Source: Trichoplax adhaerens (taxonomy: Eukaryota > Placozoa > Uniplacotomia > Trichoplacea > Trichoplacidae). From it: 64,000 bases of DNA. Below are positions 37,701 to 53,400 of this stretch, in pieces (position 1 is the first letter of the stretch; each line of letters begins with the position of its first letter). The stretch is taken from positions 8,949,650 to 9,013,649 of the forward strand of contig NW_002060945.1 of assembly GCF_000150275.1 (NCBI RefSeq), read 5' to 3'. Made by a program: the position numbers and the translations under genes. The notes under the pieces are model-generated. The model was given only the letters and a program-made list of their open reading frames with translations, had not been told where the DNA came from and made no database searches.

Positions 37701-40358
37701 ATAAAATAACATAAGGACGGATTATGTAATAAGAATTGTCCTCTGTATTAGTATAAAAAATGGATTGAATTTTATAACTTTGAATATCTTTTCGATATTA
37801 GTTCCAAATTTACAGTTAATTTAAGCAAGGAGTAAAATTTAAATGTGAATACTGTAACTTATTAATAGTGTAAACTTTGACTTTTCTAATAGGGTTCTAT
37901 CCCTTGTTTTTACTATTACCCTAGCAATGTAAATTAATGAACGGTTTACACTACGAACTAATAGAATTAATAAGCATGTTGAAGTGTATAGTGATGAAAG
38001 ACGTACCTACTGAATAATTTATACTACGGATTGGATTTCTCTTTAAAGAATTATTTTACACTTGCTATTCTATCCGTAAATAGTAACACGGAAATTATCG
38101 ATTAAATGATATCTTAAGGCTATAAATTATTGTTCCCTATTTGAATTTTTTTTTATTTGATATATTATAATTAATTCGTACAATATATCATGATTAGTTT
38201 ATCGAAAATTAATTTTTCCATCAATCATTACTTTTTTCTGGTGGATCTGAGTTGTTTGTTTTATATTATAATTTTACTGTATTTAGTATAGCAATCTAGC
38301 ATTCGAATGCTATTCTACTATAAAGAAGAACGATGTGGTGGCAATAGGAAATACATTGTGTTACCGTTAATCAATTAGAATGAAGTAATAATTCATCTAC
38401 TACCGGATGAAAATTTAGAAAAGAAATGATTGGTATATTCCAGTCAAGAAATTTTGAATGATTTATATTTAATTCCTGTCTAGCTTAAAATTTTTATAAT
38501 ACGGAATTGATATTTTAAAGAACTGCTATTTTAATTAGTACCAGAATCGCTTGTCTATATCCAAGTTATCTTCCTCTGCAGGATCTATATATCTCAATAC
38601 TACCTTTGCGTTACTCTACTCTATTACTGCTAGTACTTGTCGATCGATCGATTCAGTAGAGACGAAGCAATTGTAGCTAGTCAAGATTAGTAAATTGACT
38701 GCAACAGTTAATATTAGGCCGTAGGCTAGTATCATGATAGCCTAACAAGTTCATTCGTTATACCTAGGTATCTTCTTAACTTACTGCAAATGATAATCAA
38801 TTCCGTAGTATATTTTCCAACGGATATTTAGAGTAGTAAAAAAACGGAATTGGCCCTGCCCTAAAAATAAAAAATTATACAATCCTATTTGCATTTGAAT
38901 TTAGTGATGGCATTGAATGATAATCTAAGTTCAAAGTACATAATGGTGTAAAGTATTGAAATATTAATTATCCGCTTTTTTGTGTTTGTGTTTATTGCCG
39001 GTAGCTTCTATATAACTATTTTGTAACGTGTCAGTCTGTCTCTCTCCCCTCTCTCCATCTCTCCGTCTCAGACAATCTGCAATCCGGTTTAATTTGTTTT
39101 TTACCTCTATAGCCATCATCTACGAGCAATATCTATCATTAGGGTCAAACAAATACGCATAGGGTATACGACAAAATGATTTGTCTGCTCTTACTGATTT
39201 TAATTAATCAAGCCAATTGGACCTAGAATGGTATTGTCGATAGAGAGAATCGATGATAGCAATATTGTCTGTATTGATCTTTCTTTTTATCATTGTTCAT
39301 CAACAATAGCGTCTATCAATACAATGACGACATCCAATTGTAGGATTACTATAGTAACGGTCCAAGTTGAATAGCAAAGGGATAATTGCGTGGTAGTTAG
39401 AACAATAGACATAACGTTTTGGCGCTATTGTCCTCTGTTATCGATACCTGCCCCCTCTATTGATAATAGTTAACAGTACGGTAGAGGCTATAAATAACTA
39501 CAATTTTGGGCCATGGATAGCTATAGATGTGTCTAGAGGCAGAGTAGTAATCAAGTCAAGTTATTGATAGCGATGATGGATATGGTATAAAGGCCAAGAG
39601 AGAGAGGCAGTAAGATTGAGATAGAAATTAAGACGGTGTGAGAGAGACAGAAAGGTGGAAAAAGAATCGGAAGAAATTTATACAGGATCTAATCTACAGG
39701 CAATAAGAGAGAACATTTCAACTATACTATTAGTTGCAATAAGAGACAATCGATTGGAATATTGGCATATACATTCAGGCAAGATTGCAAACTATTAATC
39801 GATTCAAGGAATAAAAATTGATGAACTGTATATTCGACCTATCATTCGGTTAGTAATAGGCATTTCTATCCCGTTGTAGAAGAATGACATAGATTTGTAA
39901 ATAGGTGCTAAATAGATCCTACTACTTGCATTCCCAATCTTTTTTCATTTTTTTAAATCTTGAATCGAATTTTCTGGATCATCGTTACTGTTATATCGTG
40001 CTTATTTCTACTGGATAATTTTGGATGATAGAATAAAAAATAGAAATGGAATATTAGGATAATTTCATACATAGCTCAAAGAGTCATGAGATGTTGTTTC
40101 AGTTTTATCCAATCAACATAGAGTAAAATGATATTGATTTTTTTTTCCTGATGCATGACATTTTATTGGCAGTTGTTATTTTATTTTTCTATCTTTCAAG
40201 ATGCGGTTCTTTCAATACAAGAGTCAGACAGTATTGATTGCTTTTTACCCATACCATAGTTGCGTTATCCATTACAATCTGGCGATTAATGATGACTATT
40301 TTACATAAAAGGATATCCAATTATATAACACTACTAATATTAAAATCAAGCATTTTTT

Positions 40359-40379
40359 CCTCTCTCTCTCTCTCTCTCT
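40359..40379. repeat. (CT)n microsatellite
   Basis: An uninterrupted run of about ten CT dinucleotides in the intergenic stretch. Confidence 0.9.
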
Positions 40380-43300
40380 TATTCTCTTTTTCACCTACGT
40401 TCACAAACTGTTTAGATAATCATATCCATTTCTATGAATCTCTTTAGCATCAAAACTACGCGATCGACTTGATGCAGACTTGATACTATCTACCTAAACT
40501 GACTTGATAACCTCCTACTTTCAACATAACGTAGACTATCATCGCTTTCTCATCTCTTTAGCATTTTTGCGCGGTCTATCGAATCGAACAGATTCCAATA
40601 TACAGTAGTTTTATCTTATGTTAATAATTAATCGTGGAAAAATCCTTTGGAAATACGTTTTGACCAATAGTACTAATATGATAGTAGATTAGCAATGGGT
40701 TTCAAACGAAGTGACGCTATTCTATCGACAACTTCATAATATTACCTACAACTTAATAAACAGCTGTTGAACAAATAGGATAAATCATGTAACATGATCT
40801 ATCCCTTCATCATTGTACACCACACACAAGATAATATTACTTTAAAGTACAAAACAAGTAAAATTCTAATTTTGCGCTGGAGGGGGTTACCAATCTCAGT
40901 TCTATCGCCACTTTTACAGAACAATCTTTTATTGCAAACTTCACTTCAGGTACTGGATATTAGTCTAATTTAGATTACAAGAATTATGTACACTAACCCA
41001 TACGGTCGATAAAATTCATCATTTTATACAAAGTGTAAAGAATAAAAAATCACCGACAGGAAAGGAGCCTCATTAATAAAAAAAACGATTGGTTACACTG
41101 CAATAGATCCGGCGTTGATGAGACTGTTGCAGGTGTAATCAATTTTTATATTTTATTGATCTTTACGCGTGAAAAACGCCAAAGTAGATATCCGGTCGTC
41201 AGTAAGCTTAACTTGTAGGAAGAGTCTTTCGGAAGCGAAATTTCAGTAAGTTGTGTTGATTTTTTAGCCATTATCCATTTCCTTTTATTTTATTTTCCTC
41301 CTTTATTTGTATCTTGGTTTCGTCAATTAATTCTCGGCTCTCTATTTCGTTATTGATCTCAATCTTTCTCGTTTTTCTCCCTTCCCCATCTCTCTATCCT
41401 TTTCTACTATACGTACGTATTTATATGCATTTTATGAGACTAAGATTGACTGTTTGACATCATCTTCTTACTCGCTCCATCTCATTTTCTAATATTGCAA
41501 TCAATTCCATTACGTATGTAGTTATTGGCAGAGGCGAGGTATCAGTTGTGGCTTTGTATTATTATAAACTATTGATATAACTCTCTCGTTATACCATTAA
41601 AAGCGATAACTGTAATTGGATGACCACGATTAGTTTGATCAAATCAATTTGACATATTCAAATGAGTTGATCGACTTATCTAAATTACATAAGTTAACTC
41701 GAGATAACGATAGCACCTTCTATTGTTGGGGCAATAACCTCCGTGACATACACATTAAAGTCGTTATATAATTTGCTCTTAATACAAATAACAAGATTTA
41801 TTTTTTTATTGAAGTCATCTTGAATTATTTCTTTGACGTGACAGCTAAGTTATTCAGATGCTTGGAGCATGATGATGACAATAATCCGTGTTAACGTAGT
41901 GTTGACATGTAATGGAAAGTTTACCCATAACTAAATTATCTTGTACAAGAATTGACTTTGACAAACTTTCAATGATCAATACCAAAAATTAAGTTATGAT
42001 GCATTGGATCTTTTACCGTTATTTAAAGAAGCTACGCTACATTATACAAGAATTGGTACGCTATTGCACTTTCATTGCCGTCGTTAGATCTTGCACGAAT
42101 ATGTTTTGTTAATATCGATAGTACTACTGTTGATTCTTATAGTGTAAGAAGAAATCAGATACTACAACTAATATATTGTAACTTTTAAGCTTTGCAAATA
42201 GTTATGCAGTCATAAATAGTCTAATGGAACTTATTTGTAGCTACTGAAACAAGTCGAAGTGAATCTATCATGATTTCTCTATCACACAGACGGTTGCATG
42301 ATAGTTTCAATAATTTTTTTCTAAACCATAGCCATGCAGTTATCAACAGTGTTATAAACTTAATTCTACGTTTTATAGATCAGGTATAGAGGTCAAGGTT
42401 GTTAACTCTAGTTTAATTTGCTACCGTTGTTCGCTGCTATAACCAAGTAGTTCAAAGGTGAAGAAGACTTTTAAGATGGTGATGTAATAATCTTTCAACC
42501 TTGATTGAGACTGATTACACGACGCTCGGTTCGGGCAGAAAATGAAAGATTTAAATATATAGCTTACTTGAAAACCTCGCAGACGGAGAGAGTATAGCGT
42601 AGTTTTATAAGGAATTACTATCCAGTATTTGCTATAAAAGGGTATTTCTGGAATGGCTTATATGCTATTAAGGATGACATACTTCACGATAGGATAGGTT
42701 AGTTAGTGATTGAGAATTGCAGTTCGACTCTATTGCTTACTTTCACATTAGTCATGATAGTTATTATAATCTCCTCTAATAGTTGACCGTTATAGAGATC
42801 TTGTCAAGAGCAAGCTATCTCGAAATGATGATTGACGAATGTGTTTTTTCGATTCATTTATATAAATTAAGTTGAATTGGAATAACGATACTGGTTCAAA
42901 AAATTAGATGATTAGTTATTAGAAAAGCTGTCAAGAAATACAGAAGACAGAATATTCACATGAAGAACCTAGTAGAAATTTACCTTTAATGCTGATAGTA
43001 AGCATGGAGTCATGAAGTAGATTAAATCATTTAAGCTACATTTATATAATCTTACTATTTCAAAGGAGTAAAATGCCTTTTTATGGGTTGATAGATGCGT
43101 AAAATAGAATACTGTATCTGGTAGTTGGCAAGATTGAATAATGCTATAATATTAACTCATTCAACGTTACTGTAAAGAGTTTAGATAATTTATAGAATGG
43201 CAAGTGCTTTAGGTGGCTTGGGTTACATATGACTTGATGAATAATTATAATTATAATAGAACGTATTGAAGGTTAACTATTGCAATTTCGACGTAGCATC

Positions 43301-44029
43301 AATATTTGATCTTGCTTTAAACGGTAATATCTACATTGTGCTGGATAATAAGGAACAGTAAGCAAAATGAAATAGTACCGATAGTTACTACTGTGTTATA
43401 GAATTTACTAGTTCTGTTTATGATAGCGAAGAGATGAGGTTAAACATCACTTCTTGATTTATTTTATTTGATTATTGCAATCTTGATGCTATATTGAGAG
43501 CTAAAGCTGCTTCATGGGATTCACCTATCAGACGGACAATGATGACCTTAGAGTGTGAAGTTGAGCATTAAAAAATATGGTTGGTGATCACTAAGCTAGT
43601 CAATGGATGGAAAGAATTATAACTTCGTTTTAAATTACGCATAGACATGGTAAAATGGTTGAATTTACATATTGTAGTATCCATATTCAGCCTCGACTAT
43701 ACACCATTTATAACTTAGTCTGTATATGATATCAGATAGAAAAGCTTTGCATTCAATAGCGACCCTTCAATTCTAGTAATAATTATGATATATAATTGCA
43801 TTATTAGCGTTGCTAAAAGCCGTCAAAACCAAATATCAATATCAACCATTGGACTGTTAACTTGGCTGATAATAGCTACGCGTAAAACAGTTACGATATA
43901 GAATTGATAACTACTTGCGTTATTTCGAGTTCAACTTGATCAAATGGTTGAATAGAGCAATATTGCAGCTATATGAATAGTGAATATGATTTTATAGACT
44001 AATAGGCAACTTCGATAAAGTAAATTGTC

Positions 44030-44400
44030 GCATTTTTACACACATGTAAGCTCTATTCTCAGTTAAGATAGGAAAGACATTCTATTAGATGCTTTTTTTA
44101 TGATTTCGATAAAATAATAATTCATATCATAATATATTGGTAAGTTCTAATCCAAGTTAACATAGCAGAGACATAGCATTAGAGAATAAATTCATGGTCA
44201 CGATAAAATAATGTTAGTACTTAAATACGGATCTATAAGCCTTAACTTTTTGTTAGCATAGCCAAGACATGAAATACGACGTTAATTGAATGGTTTCAAC
44301 AAAATAATTGAGCACCTTATAACGGATTTGTAAGCTTTAACCTTAATTAAGAGATTCAAGACATGAAATTAAATGTGATTTAAGTGTTTAAATGGCTTAT
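44030..44400. repeat. Diverged tandem repeat, period about 115 bp
   Basis: Three to four copies share 'taagctctaa/taagccttaac', 'agttaacatagc...agacat' and 'cgataaaataat' in the same order. Divergence between copies is high. Confidence 0.55.
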
Positions 44401-45479
44401 AGGTTTGATAAACTTCATTGAATTATTGCGGTCTCGATAGTCTATTAAGAATAAATCCTACTTCATAGGTTAGTGTGTACTAATCAACTGAATAATAAAC
44501 GATCTAAGACGCTGTGGCATTGCGTATTGTAAACATTTAACGGTCAGTAATGCCCTGACTAGCCGACCATTTTAATTTTTCCCCCGAATAAGATATGGAG
44601 GTTTTTATCTATTGCAATGTTTTAAACTGCAATCTTAAACGATCAAAGCTATTTATGTCTCGATCAATGATGTTGAGCAAAATAATATTCCAAAAATTAA
44701 AAATTAAGCCATTCAACTTGACTGTTGATGATTCAAATCTTTCAGACATGCAACTAACAAACGTTCCAGTTATTAAAGTTAAATGTATTCTGGACACAGA
44801 ATAAGTAGAATAATTAAATTAGCGCAAACTTAACATTACATTAAGAGATGATCCTATTTAATAGATCGATCTGATCGCAATAGTAGATAAGATCGATAAT
44901 TAAGGTATAGGGATGGGAGAACATTTTTAGTTTGATTTTTACCAATAGTGCATAGACTTGGTGCTATGATTCGATTATTACATTACGCATTAAATTGCCA
45001 GTACCATTTGATAAGCTAATACATGTCTAACGGTGGATCTGTTATTAGGCAAGATTGAATAACAGTTCATATTAATCATATTTTATTTGTCGCCCATGCT
45101 ATTGTTTTTTTCTTCTATTGGGTTGGATTGCTTGCATTTTCATCCATCCGGCCTGTCCTTGACAAAAAAGTATTGAATAACTATTTCTATACATCTTGTA
45201 AGCGTTTATAGTGGAATTGATATTGGCTGTAGCTATGTATTGACAAATGATTGAATAGTAGCCTATGTCTAATAACTGATTCTAGAATCGTGCGGCTTGA
45301 GATGAATAGCCAATGGTATAGAATAGATTGAAAGGAGACGGCGACTGTTGTATAGAATGTCAATAACAGCAGACATTAGCGATCTTTTCTTCTAGTTATA
45401 TTGATCTTTCTTTCAGTATGAGCATAAAGAGAGAGAAAGAGAGAGAAATATGTACTAAGGAAAGGATACGCTTAAGTAG

Positions 45480-46490
45480 TACATTAATCATAGTCGACTA
45501 GACCCGTAAAAAAAATATCAACATTCTACAGAATAGCATCGATAGTCTACAAGCAACATAATAACTATCAATCATAGCGCTTAAGTTCAATAGAAGCTTT
45601 AATAGAGCTTTAAAATTAATATCATATAGAATAGGATTACTAATCGATAAGGAGAATAATTTTGCTGTTTTCATGTTCAAAGTGGAATCCAGGTTGTACA
45701 GAATAGCATTGATAACCGACAAGTGGAATAATTACAATCATTACTTTAGTTCTATTCAAGATCTAATAGAACTTTAAAAGTAAAAGTCAATACATGCAGA
45801 ATAGAATTACTAATTGATAAGTAGAATAATCAGAATAGTTTTGCTGTAGCCATTTCAAAGTGGGATTATTCCGCAAAAATAAAATCTATTGTATACAGAT
45901 AGGATTGATAAGTCGAATAATTATAATCATTATTATTACTTATATTTATGGTGTAAAAAAACTTTAAAAGTAAAACCAATATCATACAGAACAGGATTAC
46001 TAATCGATAAATAGAATCATAATTTGCTATAGCTATTTTCAAAGCGAAATAAACCCGCAAAAATAGAATCCATTTCGAAAATAGAATAATTACTATCGTT
46101 ATTTTAGTCATATTCAAAGTTTAATAGAACTGTAAAAGTAAAGATCAATTTGATAGAGAATAGAATTGATAGTCTACGATTAGAAGAATTATAATAATTC
46201 GCTGCAGTCATATTCAAAATGAATAAACCGACAAAAATACAATCTATTTGGTATAAAATAGGATTGATAATTGACTAGTAGAATAATTGCAATCATTATT
46301 ATAGTCATATTTAAATTTAATAGAACTTAAAAAGTAAAAATCAATTTGATAGAGAATAGGATTGATAGTCGACAAGTAGAATAATTAAAATAATAATAAC
46401 TATTGCTTTAGTCATCTCTAAAGTCCAACAGACCGGCAAAAATAGAATCAATATTATACAAACTCGGATTTGATACCCTAGGAGTTAAAA
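45480..46490. repeat. Diverged tandem array, about 90-bp half-units in roughly 190-bp pairs
   Basis: The phrase 'agaataggattgataatcgacaagtagaataat' (in pieces, with substitutions) recurs about every 90 bp, and 'aactttaaaagtaaaa' recurs about every 170-195 bp (near 45773, 45959, 46128, 46324). Alternate half-units differ, giving a two-part higher-order pattern. Frames within it are not coding. Confidence 0.75.
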
Positions 46491-47191
46491 AAGAATAACC
46501 ATTGTATTTATAACCTTTCTGTTCTTATTTCCTTTAATGATGTTAACTAGGTGGTAAACGACGATACAAGTAAATTCTAACTCGTGTCGACTGGTAATAA
46601 CAAAACATCAATTTGAATTAATTGAACTTGGATCCAATCATTACTGAAGAAATAGAGATTGTCATTAGTGGGCAAAAAAATCATTTTCAACTTCATTTAA
46701 GCTTAACTAGGGTAATTTATAATTGTTTACATGACTGCATTTTTAGACGTTGCATGACCAATATTATGCTTGGTTCAATAGATCATCAAGTTGACATCGA
46801 CTTTCCTTGTCAAATCTTTTTTTGCTAAAGGAAGAATTCAATTTAATTGCATTTTTGTCTTGATCTCTTTGCTAGGAAGAGAAGGGAGAAAAAGTCAATT
46901 CAACCAAGTACCAACAGTTATTGGATGAGCACAAATTCTAGTCGAGTGTAAAAGGCTTGTGGATTTTGTTTGATTATTTGCAAATTGATGCTAAATTATT
47001 TGCCCACCAACTAACCGGATTCTATCAGCAACTTTCATCTCACATCTTGGTGGTATTTTAACATTGGAATTGGATCTTCTCTAAATTGATTATTTTTAAT
47101 AAATTGAATTTTCATGAAGTAGCTGCACTACTACTACCAACAATCCCAATTCAATTGCAATACTCCACTATTCCTACCTGATCTAGTAGTC

Positions 47192-47210
47192 ATGGCATCG
47201 CGTCCACAAT
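47192..47210 (+). CDS. Candidate first coding exon of the class IIa HDAC
   Basis: ATG at 47192 encodes MASRPQ and is followed by a consensus donor (aat|gtaagt) in phase 1, exactly the phase required by the next confident HDAC exon at 59514. No other start is evident in the 12 kb between. The join would create the first codons of the protein and a 12.3-kb first intron. This is a short exon chosen on phase and splice consensus only. Confidence 0.35.
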
Positions 47211-47679
47211 GTAAGTCAAATCTGTAAATAAATTATTGCTCATCTTAGCGATATGTATTTTTTAAATCTTTCATTTCAACAATGAATCAAGACACACATT
47301 TCATCTTGGCAACCTTCGTAAAAGGTGACCATTTCATTTTTTTCTCTATCTTGACGCATTTTGTTTTAGGGATCGTTCAAACTGTATTTTTGTTTTCTAT
47401 TACTCGTCTTGAAAATAGATTAATTTCATTTTCAAAAATATTCTTGTTAACAAGAATGGGAAACGATCAATCATAAATTCATTGGACGATGAGTTTGAAT
47501 GAGCACTTGTCGCTTTAAAAATCAAGGATGATTATAGGCTATTTCAAATATCATAAACGATCAACCATGAATAATTTGACGAAGGGCTTGAATCAACACT
47601 TGTCGCAGTAAAATCAAGGATGATTATGGACTATTTCAAATATCATATATTATCAGCCATAAAATAGATAAATGTAAAT

Positions 47680-48600
47680 GGATATTTAAACAGTAACCGA
47701 TCATGTAGAATTGTGCAATCTACTATACTTCTATTAATATAGATATAATAGCCATTATGTTCTACCTTGACGATCTTGACCGACATGTTCTATTTAAACA
47801 AAAACTAATCCGAATCCATAGGCCATCGGTCAATGATTATGATGACGGAAAATTTTACTATACACTATAGCAGTTATCAAACTCCTTCATCATAACTTTA
47901 ATCAATACAACAACTAATTCATATCGATCGTTATACGGCCTATGATAATGCAGATGTAAAATTTTGCAATCTACTATTATAGCCATCAATCTTCATTATT
48001 GCGATCGTAACCGAAATAAACTATGAGCACAATAATTCATCAAAACCGATATTGAAAGGGTAGATAATTATGTCGGTGACTAATTTAGCAATCTACTACT
48101 GTAGCCATCCATTTCTATAGTCATAACCTTCCTTAAATCAACATATTCTAGTAATACAGTACAATATTTTATCAAAATCGATATTGAGTAACGGTATGAT
48201 AGTGATTATAGTGATGAAGAATATTGCAATCGACTATGATGGCTATAATCAACTTCTTATGTCGACAAAACAACTAATCCAAATCGATAGTTTGACGCTA
48301 GATGATGTGGATAAATAATTTACAATCTATTATAATAGCCATCACTTTCCATCATGTCCATAATCAACCTATTCTGTTGGCATAATAACTAGTTCAAATC
48401 GATATTTAGACGGCAGTCGATGATATAGATCAATAATTTTACAATCTACAATAATAGCCACCCAACATTATCATTTATCAAGCCCAAATCGACATATTTT
48501 ATTAAACGACCGGTTAAAATGGATAGTCAAACGTTATACGACTATATCGATGGATAATTCTGTAATTTACTATACTTTTATCAACAGTCTTGGTTGGGTA
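47680..48600. repeat. Diverged tandem array, period about 120 bp
   Basis: About eight copies carry 'ttttgcaatctactataatagccatc' (varied) followed by 'aactaattcaaatcgatag' and 'acggtatatgatgat'. Examples of the first word lie near 47717, 47967, 48086, 48227, 48322 and 48441. Confidence 0.75.
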
Positions 48601-50084
48601 ATAATTGCAAAGAATATAAAAGCATGAGCGATTCTACTTGCTCATTTGATTGCTAACTTTTTCAAATGCTATTGTTAGTATTTTTCTGCTCTTATTAGCT
48701 TATTATGAATGGAGAGTGGATCATACTAATTTCCTTGAAATATTATTTGTTCTTATTCAGATATAAAATCATGCCCACTGTTTAAGTTACCGGTGCTCTT
48801 TTTCAAATTTTTAATTAATGGATTGATTAAATATATTATTACATCCCTTCATAGTATTATTGATTGATTTGTTCAATTCCTGCTATTCAAGTACAGTATA
48901 CCACCTTACAGTGTATTCTTATGCAAAATAGTGGAATTTACCCTAAAATAAGAATAGAAGAATTTTATATCCATATCAGCTAGGAAAAGCGTCATAATTT
49001 ACTTATACTATACTTGAACGCGGAAGAATTGTATGGTAACAGAGTCTTTCTAGCTATAAAAAGCCTATTCTAATTGATAGGCTGGTTTATTGCGCTATTG
49101 GACCCCTTAATCAATCAGTAGCAATGATTATCTTCCAACCCATTTTCTAGCGAAGTAAAAAGCAATAATCTAAATTACAAGTTGCATATTCTCGATTTTA
49201 GTACCGGGTATATGAAGAAAGCAATAAAGATATAAATCTTCTGTCGTAGATGCATATCGCATATGTACGTAGATTTATATGAGTACTAGTCGCTGATTAG
49301 AAATAGACCGTTAACGTCGATTTAAATTTGTACCAATATCCTCTAGGAAAAATTTTTCATCGTTGATTCTTAGTCTATTATTGGTATGGCTTGATTATAC
49401 AGTAACCTATTTATTAATAATAATACTAGCCCATAAGTAAATTAAGTTTGATTTAGGAGAAAAAATTACGTACAATTAAATGATTACGATGATGTAAGAG
49501 TTAATGGACGAAATACGAAATAGTCTTTTATCGATTCCCATATGCAGAATTTTAAGTTCAACAACGAATTTAATCTTTTGACTATTGCCATACCTTCTTA
49601 CTACAATTCTAATCTTTCCAATTCAATATTACCTAGATACTTTTCTCGATCAATAGTACAAGTTCTGACAAACTGAACACTGACCCATTCTAATTAATGG
49701 TGGCAGTCTTTGACTTATACAAATACTGCACGTGCACTATTTATAAATTATTTTTGTCTACCACCCACCATAATCTATCTAATCGATAGGGCACTCAAGC
49801 ACAATGTAGTATAGCAAGTGTTTTTATCAAGGTGATTTATTTCAGAGAAAGATTGAGATAGGTTTGATTTAAAGTACTTCTTGAAGCCTATTTGTTAACA
49901 ATATCAAACAACTCATGCATTATAAACAGAGCTGTCAACATGGGATAGGAGAACCTACCGCTCTATTTTTATATTTTTCTCTACTTTGAATGATTTTTTC
50001 ATGACAACCGTCATTATCTATTTTAAAGAGAACTAAATGGATTACTACATAGTATAAACTGTGGATGTTGAAACGATTAGACAT

Positions 50085-50405
50085 ATCCGCCATGTCAGTT
50101 AGGGACAATTTTAATGAATAAATTTTTAATCATGATATAGATTATCATGGCTTACAATAGTGCAAGACGATATAGAGCTTTAGAAGTCTATGATACTGGA
50201 GATTCTAAAAAAGTAAATTTATCGTTGATATACTATATGGCTTTAATTGATTGAACATAACCGCCTTCTTCGTTAGGGGTAATTTTAACGGATAAATTTT
50301 AATCACGACATTGAATAGATTATCACGAAGTACCATAGTAGAAGACGATATAGAGCTTTATAAGTTTATGATACTGGAGACTATAAAAAAGTGAATTTAT
50401 CATAT
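50085..50405. repeat. Tandem duplication, period about 178 bp
   Basis: The word 'gacgatatagagcttta' at about 50167 and 50345 lies in two long copies that share 'ttatgatactggaga' and the preceding 'gataaatttttaatca'-type segment. Confidence 0.8.
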
Positions 50406-53400
50406 CATTTATTGTTAATCACTGCTACACTATGATCCATTTTCCATTTGCGATAGAAAATAATTAAAAGTATGTAATTCACATCTTATTATATTATGTA
50501 CTCTGTATTTATGGATTTAATATAAACCTTTCCCTTTCATTTTAAAATATTATTAAAAGCATTATTGCTTCACTTTAAAGTTAGATGCGATATTTATACT
50601 AGCTGTAATATAGCTAAATATCCCTTATTGCGTAGAACAGGGATTGGATAATACCTACGACTAATCTTCTTCATTCTATCTCGATACTGTCAAGATTATT
50701 ATAAATAGTACAATCACCATCATGGTTGCTTTCATCCTTTTAGTACATGCATGACAGAAATGATCAGAATATTCATTGAAAAGTTAATATAGATGCTATC
50801 CATATCTGTCCTTACAAATGAATTTAATTTGGACGTATTCCGTTAATTAATTTTTTCAATGAATGAAATTATTCCGGACAATTTTGCCTACTATTAACTA
50901 CTCATGCAGTACCGATGATAGAAATGTATCCTCTCGTTTAATCTTGTACATCATTGACATTAGGAAGGTAACGTAAGATAGAATGACATAAATTGATCTT
51001 CTGAGGGAAGGTAGGGAGCAAATCGGATATAGCCCTGATTAAAATTAGACTTTATTGTGATTTGATGCATGGATTGAATTTAATTACAATTTTTATGCTT
51101 ACCATCTTCGATTAAAGCGCATCTATTAGTCAAGACGAGATAGAAGACTATTTTAGGATAATATTTACTGGTGAATATTTTAGATCAAAAACTTTGTTGG
51201 CCCGACAGAATGGAATGAAGCCTTCAGCAGGAAAGCAGTATAAAGGAGAAAAGATTATGCCTTTTATTAGCACGTGAATAGTCTACATCTAGTATACCAA
51301 TTTTATCCGATCATATAGAATAGAACAAACTATCCAGGAAGATTAAAATCATCGTCTTGCCCCTTTTTAAAGTCACGCTTTACTAACACAATAATATAGC
51401 ATTTTTCCCAAGCAAAGATCCATCTTAAATATAAACTGATTACACTCAAATGGAATAATCTAGTGCTTTATTTGATATCAATTACAGACAAAAGAATATA
51501 ACTTTAAGCTGTACCAAAGATCAATAATAACTTAAAATACAGTTGAAAATTTAAAAAATGTATCATTTCATCTGTATAAAAATAGAAATTAGCTAAACAA
51601 ATGAATGTCTTTTCAATGACAGTAACTTAAAAATTAAAGTATTCTATGGTTAAGCCAAATTAAATCATATCATCGTGTCACACACCACTAGTGACAAAGT
51701 AGTCTACACACGCCAATCCTTGCGTAGAACGCCACTTACTAACTTAAAGAGGCGAGATTAGCTATGTCACCAAATAATTCAGTTCCAATAACCGAATACT
51801 ATGGTATAATAATAATTAGGACGAGCTTACGCATCGTAACACATCGTTACCAGTTTTATACTATATCTTCGAAACATTATAGAAAAAAATTAGCCATTTA
51901 GCTGGCACGCAATAGTATACTAAAGTTGGTTCTATTCGATTAATTTGAAAAAAGGGTAAAAAATAATAAACCGTAGAATTTTTATTGCTGCCTAAAGTAA
52001 TATTAGTTGATCAGTGTACCTTCAATTTACCGTAGCATTATATCTAGTCTAGAGTGCTCTAGTTAATATCAAGATTTAAGAGTCCATTTGGGCCGAGTCT
52101 TTCTTCCACAAAGCATATAATAACTACCTATTTGAATATATGGATAGATCGCGCATATACCAATGTGGTGTTTTAATATCTGCATATTTTGTTACATAAT
52201 ATTCTACTTACACCATAGTTAATTCACTTTTACCCCGAAAATAGACTCTGTTGCTATATCTAGATTGAAATATTTACTATCCATTTGTTTATAATAAATT
52301 TAGAGAATGACTTAAGAGCATTACTTTTGCGTTAAAAATTTGCATTATCAATTCTGGGAGCAAGTTGGATTAAGTTGGCCGTTTCTCCGATCTATTCCTT
52401 CTTCCTGTTTTAACTTTAGATTTTATTTCGTTCCTCCAAAGATGAGGAATACATTATATTTATATGTATCAGCGATGAAAGGGTAACTTATAATTACTAA
52501 TTAAAGTATTTTTTTACTCTATCAGTGAATTCTATACTATTCTTATAAATCAACAACATTATACTTTACATCAATCTACAGTATTGATGATTTATAAATA
52601 CCTATATTCAAAATTTTTCTTCTCTCCCTCGATAGAAGAGGCAATAATGGAAAGATATTCTAAGCAGCAGTAAAAGGGTATCGTTATTGATGTCAAATGG
52701 CTTAACTTTCATTAGTTACTATGCTTATTTCATGGTTATAATGCGGTAAACAATTATTACAAAGATACAATTGGGGTTGCTGTGAGGAAGATAGTCTTTG
52801 TTAGTAATAATCTGTGCTGGCAGTAAACTTGGATAGCTTGGAAGATTTCTTTTACACATTGCTTTTCCATCTTAAATCTTTTTTTATCATTCATAGCCTA
52901 ATCAATTAAGATGATGCAAATGTAGGACTATCCGTGTCATGGTTTTACATAATATAATTCTTTATTTCAAGTTCATACTATTGGCAAGAGTGAAACACAT
53001 CTATTAATTTTCTTACTGCGATAACATTCGAGTCGAAAGCATTCAATCTTGAAGAATTAATGCAATTAAACCATTGAAAGAACTAACCCTATTTGTTCTT
53101 GGCTACAAACTTTTGATATATAAAAATAGAATCATAACAGATTACTGAAAACGGGTCAAAAAATAATATTTACTTCTGCTTTCTCCCGTTACCGTGCTTC
53201 CTTGCTCCGCTATTATTTTCATGAAACCCCCTACCTTTAAAGCTGTGAATAAATAGCTATAGATGATGATAAATAGCGTATAACCAGTGTAAGCTAAAAA
53301 GAAAGTAAAGTTATTGTTAATTTAGTCAACTCTATAATACTCACAGATATAATATTAGCGATCATTTTGATGGAGTGAATTCATTTATTATTAACCATAA

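Larger units (their letters stand above)
34764..47191. other. 12.4-kb AT-rich stretch without a recognisable gene
   Basis: Between the CoA synthase stop and the putative first HDAC exon I find only short chance frames. AATAAA words near 35119 and at 35221 could terminate the CoA synthase transcript. There are pyrimidine-rich and (CT)n tracts (39030-39070, 40359-40379), a purine microsatellite near 45430, and two diverged tandem arrays listed separately. Distal regulatory sequence or untranslated exons of the HDAC could be here, for example around 41160-41250 before a 'ttcagtaagt' donor-like site, but I cannot support one. Confidence 0.5.
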